Part shown: in pieces, positions 8,237-17,345 of the stretch
How positions within the stretch are numbered: the first letter of the stretch is position 1
Layout: the number at the start of each line of letters is the position of its first letter
Origin: Deltaproteobacteria bacterium
Lineage (GTDB): Bacteria > Myxococcota_A > Polyangia > Polyangiales > Houyiibacteriaceae
Assembly: GCA_017644045.1 (NCBI GenBank)
Contig: JAEPMI010000002.1
Coordinates: 453,024-517,023, forward strand
Length of the DNA stretch: 64,000 nucleotides
Direction of reading: 5' to 3'
Notes under the pieces: generated by a model
Seen by the model: the letters and a program-made list of their open reading frames with translations, nothing else
Database searches by the model: none
Told to the model about the DNA's origin: nothing
Translations under genes and position numbers: made by a program

Positions 8237-9976
8237 CTACTCGTATTCTTCGACGAACCAGGCGAGCGCCTGCTTGTAGACCCGCTTGCGATCGCCCCGG
8301 CCCATGTCGGGCGAGTAGCCGAAGTCGCCGATGCCGGCCTTGTCGAGCTCCCGGACCGCCATGGCGCGGAGATCCTCGTCTCGGTGGATCAGCCCCTCGA
8401 TGAGCCAGCGCACCCGCGGCTGGCTGCCTCGCTTGCGGACCCAGGAGGCCCACTTCCGGCGCGAGCTCCCGAGGTCCTCGGCGGTGAGGAGACGAAGCGC
8501 CTTTCGGGCGGCGTCGCGCACCTTGGGAGACGGATCGTCCAGCCGGTCGACGAAGGCACTCAGCGCCTGCGCGCAGCGCAGCACGCCGAGGACGCGGGCG
8601 GCGAAGATGCGGTCGCCCGGAGTCGCGCTCAGGTCGCTCATCTGGACGACGAACGCGCCGACCATCGGCCGTATCGCGGGATCGTCCCGGTAGGCCATCA
8701 GCACGTGGAGCGCGGCATCGGACACCTGGGCGTCGACGTCGCGCAATCGGCGGCCGAGGCTCTCCAGGAGCTGGCTGCGGCCCGCCTCGTGGCACCGGGG
8801 CATCAGGTCCCCGGCGATGAGCGTGGCGTAGAAGCGTTGGTCGATGTCGCCGTTCTCGAGGAAGCGCCGAATCATCGGGACGCAGGGCTCGCCCAGGGCG
8901 ACGATCGCGCGCGCGAGCGAGCCGACGTCGCGACCGCGCGGGAGGCGCTTGTGGGCGACACGCCGATGGAACCAGAGCAGTCCAGGGAACTCGCGCTCCA
9001 TCGGCTCGAGCGCCGCGTGGACGACCTTCTTCAGCGCCTCCACCGCCGGCCCCTCATCGTCGGGCCCGCAGCTCCGGAGGGTCTCGAGAATGCGGATCGC
9101 CCGACGGGTCGGGTCGTCCTGGCCCGAGGCCGGCGCGTCCGGGGGAATCGATACCGCATCGACCCGCATGGGGCTGACTCGCTCTTCCCGAATCAGATCG
9201 CCGACGGGCGGCGTGCGGCGGTCTCGTCGCGCCGGGGGACGCGACGACGGCGGACGAAAGCCCGCCGAGGGGGTGGAGCGGCGATCCACCACCGGGTCGA
9301 CCGGTGGAATCGCTGGGCGGGCCGGAGGCAGGGGCGGCTCGAGCTGCACACCGAGCGGCGGCGTGTGTGGCGTCGCTCGGGAGGGCATGGGGGTGTGCGG
9401 CCGGACACCGCGTCGGATGACGCCGGACTCGTCATCGTCGAACTCACCGGAGTCGGGGCCTGACTCCTCCTGTCGAGGGTCGACGATCGGAACCGGAAGC
9501 GTGTCGTCCGCCCGGCCGACCGCCGCCTGGGACTGAGAGCTCGCTCGCGGCTCTCGACGCGTCATCACCGGCCCGGCGGAAGGCCGAGGGGGTGGCGCCG
9601 AGGAGTCGGCGATGCCGGCGCCACCGAAGGAGGGCAGCCGGCGCGTATCGTCAGGGGTGGAGGAACGAGGGCGGGGAACCGACCCGCTCGGCTGCGTGGA
9701 CACGTCCGGTCCACCGAAAGCAGGTAGCCGGCGCGTGTCCTCGGGAGATACCGGTGGGCTCGAGACCGGAGACGGCGGCGCAGACGGGGGCAAGGGCGGC
9801 AACGGGGGAGTCGCCGCGGCCCTGATCTTGGCCTGGGTCTCCGGGTCCAGCCGCAAGCGCGGAGTGTGCCGACGCACCAGCCGTCGGCGCCCGAAGACTT
9901 CGACGTCCTGGGCCCTTCCACCGCGAACCGAGTACCCCCCCGGGCGACGGTCGTCGTCGTCGCTTTCCTCGCTCAT
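8237..9976 (-). CDS. HEAT-repeat protein with long Pro-rich disordered N-terminus
   Basis: The product is 579 aa from ATG 9976. The frame is open further upstream, but that part lies inside the preceding VWA gene. Residues 1 to about 280 are acidic, then Pro/Ser/Arg-rich and probably unfolded, and contain a duplicated motif DTRRLPxFGG. The C-terminal 300 residues are helical repeats of HEAT type (VGAFVVQMSDLSATPGD, RDAARKALRLL, LRAMAVRELDKAG). No signal peptide is seen, so it is likely cytoplasmic. It starts one base after the stop of the VWA lipoprotein gene and is almost certainly co-transcribed with it. Its function is unknown; a scaffold role is a guess. Confidence 0.8.
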   Translation of the reverse strand: MSEESDDDDRRPGGYSVRGGRAQDVEVFGRRRLVRRHTPRLRLDPETQAKIRAAATPPLPPLPPSAPPSPVSSPPVSPEDTRRLPAFGGPDVSTQPSGSVPRPRSSTPDDTRRLPSFGGAGIADSSAPPPRPSAGPVMTRREPRASSQSQAAVGRADDTLPVPIVDPRQEESGPDSGEFDDDESGVIRRGVRPHTPMPSRATPHTPPLGVQLEPPLPPARPAIPPVDPVVDRRSTPSAGFRPPSSRPPARRDRRTPPVGDLIREERVSPMRVDAVSIPPDAPASGQDDPTRRAIRILETLRSCGPDDEGPAVEALKKVVHAALEPMEREFPGLLWFHRRVAHKRLPRGRDVGSLARAIVALGEPCVPMIRRFLENGDIDQRFYATLIAGDLMPRCHEAGRSQLLESLGRRLRDVDAQVSDAALHVLMAYRDDPAIRPMVGAFVVQMSDLSATPGDRIFAARVLGVLRCAQALSAFVDRLDDPSPKVRDAARKALRLLTAEDLGSSRRKWASWVRKRGSQPRVRWLIEGLIHRDEDLRAMAVRELDKAGIGDFGYSPDMGRGDRKRVYKQALAWFVEEYE

Positions 9977-9977
9977 G

Positions 9978-11675
9978 TCAAAGGAGAACGACTCCGCCCT
10001 CGGGCGGCACGACGATGTACACGTTGCGCGAGTCCAGGTCGGCAACGCCGTTGCCCACGACGATGATGCGGGCTTCGAAGATCTCCGCGGTCATCGGGGT
10101 CGGGCGGACGTCGTTCCAGAAGTCGATGGTGAAGTCGACGTCGGTCCCGGGGATGACGTCGTAGAACGTCGTGTCGTCCTTGCTCGAGTAGCCCGTACCG
10201 GGCGTGCCCATGTTGTAGCCCTCGAGCGGAACGATGGCCTTGATGAAGAGCCGCGCGTCGAAGTCGTCCGGGTTGCCCGCGACGTTCTCGGTGCGGGTGC
10301 TGACGTCCTGCGGCGTGCCGCCGACGAGGTTCGCCACCGCGTTGACCACCGCGCTGCTCAGACCCGAGCCGTCCGTGTTGATGTCGAAGACGAGCGGGTT
10401 GCCCGAGCCGTCCACGGTCCCTGTGTCCCGCGCGATGGCCTCGTAGTCGTCGCGGCCGCTGAGCATCGACCAGACCGGCAGCACTCGAGCACCGATGCCG
10501 TTGAGCGCCGTGACGGTCTCCGCGTAGGACGGCGTCGAGAACCCGCTGTAGGCGTCGTTGCCCATCGGGTCGTTGTGCCAGAGCGCGTCGCCGAAGAGCA
10601 GGATGATCGGGAGCGCACCCGGTCGGAAGCAGGGGTAGCCGCGGCGCGTGCCTTCTTCATCGAGGACGGGCGGGCACGTCTGGGACGGGATGCTCCCGCC
10701 GGTCCAACTGAGACCCATGCCGGTCGCGGTCGCCCAGAGCGCGGGCCCGTAGGACTCGGGCACGTCGAAACCGCTGTGGCAGGGCAGCCCCTGCACGGCC
10801 TCGAGAATGTCCGGGACACCGTTGGCGCCGCCGCTGAGCATGCCGATCGAAGGCGGACAGGTCGTCGCGTTGCCCGACACGCTCCAGGTGCCGACGTCCT
10901 CGTCGGACGGCCCGATGCGGCGCAGCAAGTAGAAGGGCAGATCCTCGGTGCCGCCGTAGCTGCCGACGGGGTAGTCGTCGAGACCGCCCGCACCGAACTG
11001 CACGTTCGGGATGGCGCTCTGAATGCCGGGGATGATCGTGCTGACCAGGCCCTGGATGAGGTTGGTGCGCTCCTGCTGCATCGACCCGGTCATGTCGACC
11101 AGGAAGAAGACGTCGGCGATCGAGATGTTCGTGTCGAAGCGGAGGATCCGCTCTTCGCGGGCGCCGCGGTGGGGGAGCACCACGAAGAAGTCGCCGGGAG
11201 CGATGGTACTGCCCGGGTCGGTCGGGTCGGTACCCGTGCCGTCGACCTCGGCGAGATCGGTGACCCCGTCGCCGTCCGTGTCGATGTTCGTCGGGTCGGT
11301 CCCGAGCTCGGCCTCACGGGTGTCGGAGAGGCCGTCGTTGTCGCTGTCCGTGTCGAGGAAGTCGAACAGCCCATCCGAGTCGCTGTTCGGCGGCAGGCAC
11401 GGACTGGGACCGGCCTCGTCGGCGTCGAGGATCCCGTCCCCGTCCGAGTCGTCGTCCAGGTAGTTCGGGGTCCCATCGCCGTCCGAGTCGGCCTCGGTCT
11501 CGATGACGTCCGCGATGCCATCCCCGTCGGTATCCGTCGGGTCGTCGCAGCTGATGGGCGTGCTGCCATCACCCGACGAGACCCCAGAATCGCGAGTCGG
11601 ACGGTCGCCACCGCCCGGGTCGCAGCCGAACGCGAGGGCGCTGGCGAGAAGGACGATGGATACGCGGAAAGTCAT
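9978..11675 (-). CDS. VWA-domain lipoprotein with thrombospondin type 3 repeats, copy 1
   Basis: The product is 565 aa. A lipoprotein signal (lipobox LAFGC, Cys18) is followed by several Asp-rich calcium-binding TSP3 repeats of the DxDxDGxxD type (about residues 45-150), such as [21 protein letters not shown] von Willebrand A domain follows with MIDAS motif DMTGS and a C-terminal beta-domain ending [14 protein letters not shown]. It is probably surface-exposed and calcium-stabilised, possibly adhesive. It is the last of four tandem copies and is joined to the HEAT gene downstream. Spacing to copy 2 is 47 bases. Confidence 0.85.
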   Translation of the reverse strand: MTFRVSIVLLASALAFGCDPGGGDRPTRDSGVSSGDGSTPISCDDPTDTDGDGIADVIETEADSDGDGTPNYLDDDSDGDGILDADEAGPSPCLPPNSDSDGLFDFLDTDSDNDGLSDTREAELGTDPTNIDTDGDGVTDLAEVDGTGTDPTDPGSTIAPGDFFVVLPHRGAREERILRFDTNISIADVFFLVDMTGSMQQERTNLIQGLVSTIIPGIQSAIPNVQFGAGGLDDYPVGSYGGTEDLPFYLLRRIGPSDEDVGTWSVSGNATTCPPSIGMLSGGANGVPDILEAVQGLPCHSGFDVPESYGPALWATATGMGLSWTGGSIPSQTCPPVLDEEGTRRGYPCFRPGALPIILLFGDALWHNDPMGNDAYSGFSTPSYAETVTALNGIGARVLPVWSMLSGRDDYEAIARDTGTVDGSGNPLVFDINTDGSGLSSAVVNAVANLVGGTPQDVSTRTENVAGNPDDFDARLFIKAIVPLEGYNMGTPGTGYSSKDDTTFYDVIPGTDVDFTIDFWNDVRPTPMTAEIFEARIIVVGNGVADLDSRNVYIVVPPEGGVVLL

Positions 11676-11722
11676 GTGTTGGCCTTGTATCAGATCAGTG
11701 CCGATGAGATGGAGTGAACGGC

Positions 11723-13420
11723 TCAGATCAGGACCACCCCACCCTCCGGCGGGACGACGATGTAGACCTCGCGCGAGTCGAGGTCGGCGACTCCGTTACC
11801 CACGACGAAGATGCGGGCCCGATGGATCTCGGCCACGTCCGGAGTCGGGCGAACGTCGTTCCAGAAGTCGATGGTGAAGTCGACGTCGGTGCCGGGGATC
11901 ACGTCGTAGAACGTCGTGTCGTCCTTGCTGGAGTAGCCGGTTCCCGGGGTCCCCATGTTGTAGCCCTCGAGGGGGACGATGGCCTTGATGAAGAGGGTCG
12001 CGTCGAACTCGTCCGGGTTGCCGGGCACGTTCGTGGTGCGGGTGCTCACGTCCTGGGGGGTGCCGCCGACCACATCGACGACCGCGTCCACGACCGCGTC
12101 GCTCAGGCCGGTGCCGTTGGAGGCGATCGTGAAGACGATCGGAGTGCCGCTGCCGTCGACCGTGCCGGTCCCGCTCGCGGTCGCTTCGTAGTCGGACAGG
12201 CCGGTACCGGAGTTGATGCCGATGACACGAGCGCCGATGCCGTTGAGGGCGGTGATGGTCTCGTCGAACTGCGGAGCGGTGAAGCTGTAGGGGTTCGAGT
12301 TGCCGGGACCGTTGTGGAACACGTTGTCGCCGAAGAGCAGGATGATCGGCAGCGCTCCGGGACGGAAGCAGGGGTAGCCGCGGCGCATGCCGTCCTCGTC
12401 GAGGACCATGGGGCAGGTCTGCGGGGGCACACTGCCGCCCGACCAGGTCAGGCCGTCACCCGTCGCGGTCGCGTAGAGCGCGGGGACGTAGCTCTCGGGC
12501 GAGTCCGAGCCGGAGTGACACGGGAGACCGATGACGGCCTCGAGAATGTCCGGCTGGCCGTTCGGCGCCCCGGTGATGTTGCCGATCTCGGTGTGGCAGC
12601 TCGAGGCCGAGGCCGAAACGCTCCAGGTGCCGCGGTCCTCTTCCGGCGGGGCGATCTCGCGCAGCAGGTAGAAGGGCCGGTCGGTGGTCGAGCCGTAGGG
12701 GCTGACGGGGTAGTCGTCCATGCCGCCGGCGCCGAACTGGACGTCGGGGATGGCGGCCTGGATGCCGGGAATGATCGTGTCGGTCAGGCCGCCGATCAGG
12801 TTGGTCCGCTCGGCCTGCATCGAGCCCGTCATGTCGACCAGGAAGAAGACGTCGGCGATCGAGATGTTCGTGTCGAAGCGGAGGATCCGCTCCTCGCGCG
12901 CACCGTCGTAGGGGAGCACCACGAAGAAGTCGCCGGGGGCGATGGTGCTGCCGGGGTCGGTCGGGTCGGTCCCCGTGCCGTCGACCTCGGCGAGGTCGGT
13001 GACGCCGTCGCCGTCGGTGTCGATGTCGCGCGGGTCGGTGCCGAGCTCGGCCTCCCGGGCGTCGGAGAGGCCGTCGTTGTCGCTGTCGAGATCGAGGAAG
13101 TCGACCACGCCGTCGCCGTCGGTGTCGGGTGGGGTGCAGACGGTCGAGCCGGCCTCGTCGGCGTCGAGGATGCCGTCGCCGTCCGAGTCGAGGTCGAGGT
13201 TGTTGGGGGTACCGTCGCCGTCGGTGTCGGCCTCGGTCTCCCAGGAGTCCGCGATGCCGTCGCCGTCGGTGTCGACGTCGTCGTCGCAGCCGCCGATCGG
13301 TCCACCTCCGCCGTCGACCCCAGGGCCATCGCCGGGTCGCATGGGTGAGAGGGTCCCGGCCTCGCAGCCGAGCGCCAGCAAGGCGACGAGCGAGAGCGAC
13401 GTGAGTTTGGACGGGTTCAT
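11723..13420 (-). CDS. VWA-domain lipoprotein with TSP3 repeats, copy 2
   Basis: The product is 565 aa. The ATG at 13420 was chosen because it gives a lipoprotein signal (Cys19, lipobox LALGC) with GGAGG upstream; the open frame continues to 13630 without a signal. Domains follow the same order as copy 1: Asp-rich repeats, VWA with DMTGS, conserved [16 protein letters not shown], and a C-terminal [14 protein letters not shown]. It is the closest relative of copy 1, including 65 identical bases across the VWA metal site. A sigma54-like site lies about 100 bases upstream. Confidence 0.85.
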   Translation of the reverse strand: MNPSKLTSLSLVALLALGCEAGTLSPMRPGDGPGVDGGGGPIGGCDDDVDTDGDGIADSWETEADTDGDGTPNNLDLDSDGDGILDADEAGSTVCTPPDTDGDGVVDFLDLDSDNDGLSDAREAELGTDPRDIDTDGDGVTDLAEVDGTGTDPTDPGSTIAPGDFFVVLPYDGAREERILRFDTNISIADVFFLVDMTGSMQAERTNLIGGLTDTIIPGIQAAIPDVQFGAGGMDDYPVSPYGSTTDRPFYLLREIAPPEEDRGTWSVSASASSCHTEIGNITGAPNGQPDILEAVIGLPCHSGSDSPESYVPALYATATGDGLTWSGGSVPPQTCPMVLDEDGMRRGYPCFRPGALPIILLFGDNVFHNGPGNSNPYSFTAPQFDETITALNGIGARVIGINSGTGLSDYEATASGTGTVDGSGTPIVFTIASNGTGLSDAVVDAVVDVVGGTPQDVSTRTTNVPGNPDEFDATLFIKAIVPLEGYNMGTPGTGYSSKDDTTFYDVIPGTDVDFTIDFWNDVRPTPDVAEIHRARIFVVGNGVADLDSREVYIVVPPEGGVVLI

Positions 13421-13659
13421 CTGGGCGACCTCCGCCTCGGCGTGCGAGGGCGAGCTAAGGGAGCGTGGGCGGTGCCCGGCGACGTCCCGGGCAATCTGCG
13501 CAAAATTGGTACTCGGTGCAACGCAAGAATTGCTCCAACCGCAGTTTGCCCAATGATTTCGTCTGGGACAGGGACGAACTGCGCCACGAAAGGGGGGTCT
13601 ATGGACCCCGCCACCGTGCGAATCAGTCACGATCCCTTCTGTCAGGTGGGCGCGAGCCC
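13421..13659. other. Intergenic region upstream of VWA copy 2
   Basis: This 239-base gap is visibly less GC-rich than its surroundings and contains no credible gene. It holds the ribosome site of copy 2 (GGAGG about 9 bases before the ATG) and a sigma54-like element at 13523-13538. Short ORFs through it are shadows. Confidence 0.6.
13523..13538 (-). promoter_or_regulatory. Weak sigma54-like -24/-12 element
   Basis: TTGGAGCAATTCTTGC on the minus strand has GG and GC separated by 10 bases. The -24 half deviates from TGGCAC. The predicted start near 13511 would give a leader of about 90 nt with a Shine-Dalgarno site. Confidence 0.3.
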
Positions 13660-15315
13660 TCAGATGAGGACGACGGCGCCCTCGGGCGGCACGACGATGT
13701 AGACGTTCCGGGCGTCGAGATCGGCGACGCCGTTGCCGACGACGATGATGCGCGCCTGGAAGATCTGGGACGTGTCCGCGGGCATCCGAACGTCGTTGTA
13801 GAAGTCGATCGCGAAGTCGACCTGCGTTCCGGGAATGACCCCGAAGAAGGCGCGGTCGTCCTTGCTGTCGTAGCCGGTCCCGGCGATGCCCATGTTGTAG
13901 CCTTCGACCGCGATGATGGCCTTGATGAAGGTCGTCGCATCGAAGCCGTCCGGGTTCCCGTCGACGTTCTCGGTGCGGGTCGTCACGTCCTGGACGACGC
14001 CCCCGACCAGGTCCTCGATGCCGTCGACGATGACGCCGCTGATGGCGCCACTCGGCGCGTCGTAGACGAGCGGCCCGCTCGTGCCGACGGTGCCGGTCTG
14101 GGTCGCGTAGTGCTCGAGGTCCGCGCGGGCGGTGGTGCTGGTGACCGAGACACCGATGAAGCGGGCGCCGAGCGTCTGGAGGCTGTTCACACCCTGACCC
14201 AGGGTCGCCGTCTCCGGCGAGATGCCGGCGTAGTCGGCCGAGGTGTCGGTGCCCTCGTGGCTGTTGATGTCCGTGACACCGATGATGATCGGGAGCGCGC
14301 CCGGGCGGAAACAGGGGTAGCCGCGGCGGGTGCCGATCTCGTCGAGGACCATCGGGCAGGTCTTGCTCGGGATGGAGTAGCTCCCGGAGCTGTGACTCCA
14401 GCTCCCGCCCGCGCCGGTCGCGGTCTGGTAGAGCGCCTCGGTCAGGGACTCGGGCCCATCGGCGCCACCGCCGGCAGAGAGCCGATCGAGCGCCGCCTGC
14501 ACCAGCGAGAGGTCGTCGGTGATGTCCTGCTCGTGCTTGTAGGCGTCATCGCCGGGGCTGCCGTAGCCGAAGAAGCCGTCACCCAGCGGGAAGTCGCGGT
14601 ACTGCCCGACGCCCATCTGGACGTTCGGGATCGCCGCCTGGATCTCCACGGCGATGCTGCTCAGCGACGACTGCACGTTGGCGATCGGCGTGCTCATCGA
14701 GCCGGTGGTGTCGATGAGGAAGTAGACGTCGGCGACCGAGATGTCGGTGCCGAAACGGAGGGTCCGCTCCTCGCGCGGGCCCAGGTACTGGAGCACGACG
14801 AAGAAGTCGCCGGGGTCGATGGTGCTCGACGGGTCGTTCGGGTCGGTGCGGGTCCCGAGCGCCTCGCCGAGATCGGTGACGCCGTCACCGTCGGAGTCGC
14901 GGTTGGTCGGGTCGGTGAAGTAGACGCCGGTCTCGTCCGCGTCGGAGAGGCCGTCGTTGTCCGAGTCGAGGTCCCACCAGTCGGCGGTGCCGTCGCGGTC
15001 GCTGTCGACGCGGCGGCACGGGTGCTCGCCCCCGTGCTCGACGGCGTCCGAGATGCCGTCGCCATCGGAGTCGAGGTCCATGTGGTTGGGGATCCCGTCC
15101 CCGTCGATGTCGCTCGTGCCCTCGGCGCCGTCGGCGATTCCGTCGCCATCGGTGTCGGGAGTCGGGCTGCAGCCGGAGATGATCTCGCCGGGACCGTCGT
15201 CGGGGCCTCCGTCGGCACCATCGCGGATCACGCCGCGGCCATCGTCACCACAAGCGAATACGAAGAGAGCGGCGAGCGCGACGCCAACCCGCGCGCGACC
15301 AAGAGAACCAAACAT
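13660..15315 (-). CDS. VWA-domain lipoprotein with TSP3 repeats, copy 3
   Basis: The product is 551 aa. The ATG at 15315 follows a GGAGG site and yields a lipoprotein signal ending VFAC (Cys22). TSP3-like DxDxDG repeats span about residues 45-160, followed by a VWA domain with MIDAS DTTGS and a C-terminus ending [14 protein letters not shown]. It is more divergent from copies 1 and 2 than those are from each other, for example having [15 protein letters not shown] in place of their DDYPV segment. It is probably an outer-surface calcium-binding protein. Confidence 0.85.
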   Translation of the reverse strand: MFGSLGRARVGVALAALFVFACGDDGRGVIRDGADGGPDDGPGEIISGCSPTPDTDGDGIADGAEGTSDIDGDGIPNHMDLDSDGDGISDAVEHGGEHPCRRVDSDRDGTADWWDLDSDNDGLSDADETGVYFTDPTNRDSDGDGVTDLGEALGTRTDPNDPSSTIDPGDFFVVLQYLGPREERTLRFGTDISVADVYFLIDTTGSMSTPIANVQSSLSSIAVEIQAAIPNVQMGVGQYRDFPLGDGFFGYGSPGDDAYKHEQDITDDLSLVQAALDRLSAGGGADGPESLTEALYQTATGAGGSWSHSSGSYSIPSKTCPMVLDEIGTRRGYPCFRPGALPIIIGVTDINSHEGTDTSADYAGISPETATLGQGVNSLQTLGARFIGVSVTSTTARADLEHYATQTGTVGTSGPLVYDAPSGAISGVIVDGIEDLVGGVVQDVTTRTENVDGNPDGFDATTFIKAIIAVEGYNMGIAGTGYDSKDDRAFFGVIPGTQVDFAIDFYNDVRMPADTSQIFQARIIVVGNGVADLDARNVYIVVPPEGAVVLI

Positions 15316-15475
15316 CGGGAACCTCCACCACGACCCCCGAAGTCCACGCGACCCCGGGCCCAAACCGATGCGGGCACCCTAACGGTGTCCGAACCCGGGC
15401 TGACGTGAGCAAAGTCTCGCCGGCACCCTTCGGTAAGGTCGCTTCGCTCGGTCGGCCAGCGCTCAGATGAGCGGC

Positions 15476-17317
15476 TCAGATGAGCGGCGCGCCACGCTGG
15501 GCGGGGACGACGATGTAGACCTCGCGGGTGTCGAGGATCGGGCCGCGGTCGCCGCGGACGTCCACGAACGCCACGAAGACCCGCGCGCGAGGCTCGCTGG
15601 GGACCGACTCGTTCTGGAAGGTGATCCGGAAGGTCACCTGGGTCCCGGGGAGGACGTCGACGAAGCGAGTGGGCTCGAGGCCCCCGACCGCGTCCTCGTG
15701 GGCGACGCTCGGCGGCGCGACCCAGCAGTCGTCCGTCCCGGTGTCGAAGCACGCCGGCGTGCGCGCGCCGATGAGGTCGGTCGCGTCGACCTCGTCGCTC
15801 GGATCGTCGCGGAGCACGGTGTCCACGTCGAGCGGCACCTTCGAGAGCACGGTCTCGATCGCGTCGACCACGGCGTCGGCGAAGGTCGCCTCGTCCGGGC
15901 CACCATCGGGGAGGTCGTAGACCAGCGGCACGCCATCCGCGTCGACCGCTCCGGTCGCGAGCGCCGTGTCGCGCATGAAGAAGCAGGGGCTTCGCGGGAT
16001 GGCGCCGGCGTCGGCGCACGCGGTGGCGTCGGTGTTGATGCCGACGTACTTCGCGCCACGCGCGTTCATCGTCGCCACCAGGTCGTTCCACTCGATCACG
16101 CCGGGGGTGATCCCCGTGTAGTCCGGACAGGCGACGCGGTCCTCCTCCGGCGGCCCCTGATGCGAACAGAAGTCGGTGAAGTGGAGGACCATCGCGAGCG
16201 CGTCGTCGCGGAAGCAGGGCGCGCCCCAGCCCTCGGTGCACGCGCTCGCGTAGCGGGTCATCGAGTAGCTCCCTCCATCGCTGTGGCTCCAGCCACCGCC
16301 CTCCCCGGTCACGACGTGGAAGAGCGCCTCCGTGGCGGCCTCCGGTCCGTCGCCTCCGTCGTGAATGACCATCGCGTCGACGGCGGCGCCCACGGCGTCG
16401 GCGCGGCTCGCGGGCTCGAGCACCGTGGCCAAGCGAAAGACCGCGTCACCGCTCGCGCCATAGCCGCCGAACGGGAAGTCCTCGTGCTGGCCCGCGCCGA
16501 AGCGAACGGTCGGCAGCGTCTCGGCGATGCGTGCGATGAGGCCGGTGTCGGCGGTCGCGATCGTGGAGCGCACGCGGTCGAGCTCGTTCCCCATGCTCGT
16601 GGTGGTGTCCATGAGGAAGAAGACGTCGGCCTCGCGCACGGTCGTCTCGAAGCGGAGCTCGCGATCGATCGGTCCGTCGCCGAAGGGGAGCACCACGTAG
16701 TAGTCGTCGTCGGGGATGCCGCACTCGGGGTCGGTGGCGCAGCCGCAGGCGTCGCCGCGCGGGCACTCGATGCGCTCGCGCGCGATCTCCACCAGGTCGG
16801 GGAAGCCGTCGCCGTCGGTGTCCGCCTCGAGTGGGTTGGTGCCGGCCGCGGCCTCGTCGGCGTCGGACGCTCCGTCGTCGTCGCTGTCGAGATCGCGGTA
16901 CGCGGGCACACCGTCCATGTCCGGGTCGGCGGTTCCCTCCTCGGCGTCGCTCACTCCGTCGCCGTCGCTGTCGAGATCGAGATAGTCCGCAGTGCCGTCG
17001 CCGTCGGTGTCGAACGGGTCGGTCGTGCAGCTCGGGTCGCCCGCTTCTTCCTGGTCGAGGATCCCGTCGCCGTCGGAGTCGGGGTCCTCGAAGTTGCCCA
17101 GGCCGTCATCGTCGGGGTCGGCGGTGCCTTCGACCTCGTCGGGGATCCGATCGCCGTCGGTGTCGGGCGGGCAGGTGAGGTCGGGGCCGTCGGGTGCGAA
17201 GGCGTCCGTCGGCGGGGGCTCGGGGTTGCAGTCGCAGGCGGTGAGGAGGAGCAGTGCCGCGATCAGGTGGGTGCTCGTCGTCGACCGGGCACGGGCGCGG
17301 GCGCGCTTCGCTGGCAC
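15476..17317 (-). CDS. VWA-domain lipoprotein with TSP3 repeats, copy 4 (most divergent)
   Basis: The product is 613 aa from GTG 17317. This start was chosen because it gives KRARARAR followed by a hydrophobic run and lipobox LTAC (Cys28). The frame is open to an ATG at 17377 inside spoVR, which would bury the signal. TSP3 repeats are longer than in the other copies (about residues 50-190). The MIDAS motif is DTTTS, and extra Cys residues occur (CGCATDPECG). The C-terminus VYIVVPAQRGAPLI keeps the family ending. It lies just downstream of spoVR. Confidence 0.8.
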   Translation of the reverse strand: MPAKRARARARSTTSTHLIAALLLLTACDCNPEPPPTDAFAPDGPDLTCPPDTDGDRIPDEVEGTADPDDDGLGNFEDPDSDGDGILDQEEAGDPSCTTDPFDTDGDGTADYLDLDSDGDGVSDAEEGTADPDMDGVPAYRDLDSDDDGASDADEAAAGTNPLEADTDGDGFPDLVEIARERIECPRGDACGCATDPECGIPDDDYYVVLPFGDGPIDRELRFETTVREADVFFLMDTTTSMGNELDRVRSTIATADTGLIARIAETLPTVRFGAGQHEDFPFGGYGASGDAVFRLATVLEPASRADAVGAAVDAMVIHDGGDGPEAATEALFHVVTGEGGGWSHSDGGSYSMTRYASACTEGWGAPCFRDDALAMVLHFTDFCSHQGPPEEDRVACPDYTGITPGVIEWNDLVATMNARGAKYVGINTDATACADAGAIPRSPCFFMRDTALATGAVDADGVPLVYDLPDGGPDEATFADAVVDAIETVLSKVPLDVDTVLRDDPSDEVDATDLIGARTPACFDTGTDDCWVAPPSVAHEDAVGGLEPTRFVDVLPGTQVTFRITFQNESVPSEPRARVFVAFVDVRGDRGPILDTREVYIVVPAQRGAPLI

Positions 17318-17345
17318 GGGATCCGTCGCGGCTTCGCCGCTCCGG

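Noticed and set aside
6539-9463. 974-codon plus-strand frame
   Set aside because: It is the antisense shadow of serB and the HEAT gene, rich in E-H-R-G-V-D runs, with no recognisable domain.
15463-15486. GCTCAGATGAGC repeated twice as a terminator or operator
   Set aside because: The palindromes are short, and one overlaps the stop region of VWA copy 4; too weak to call.
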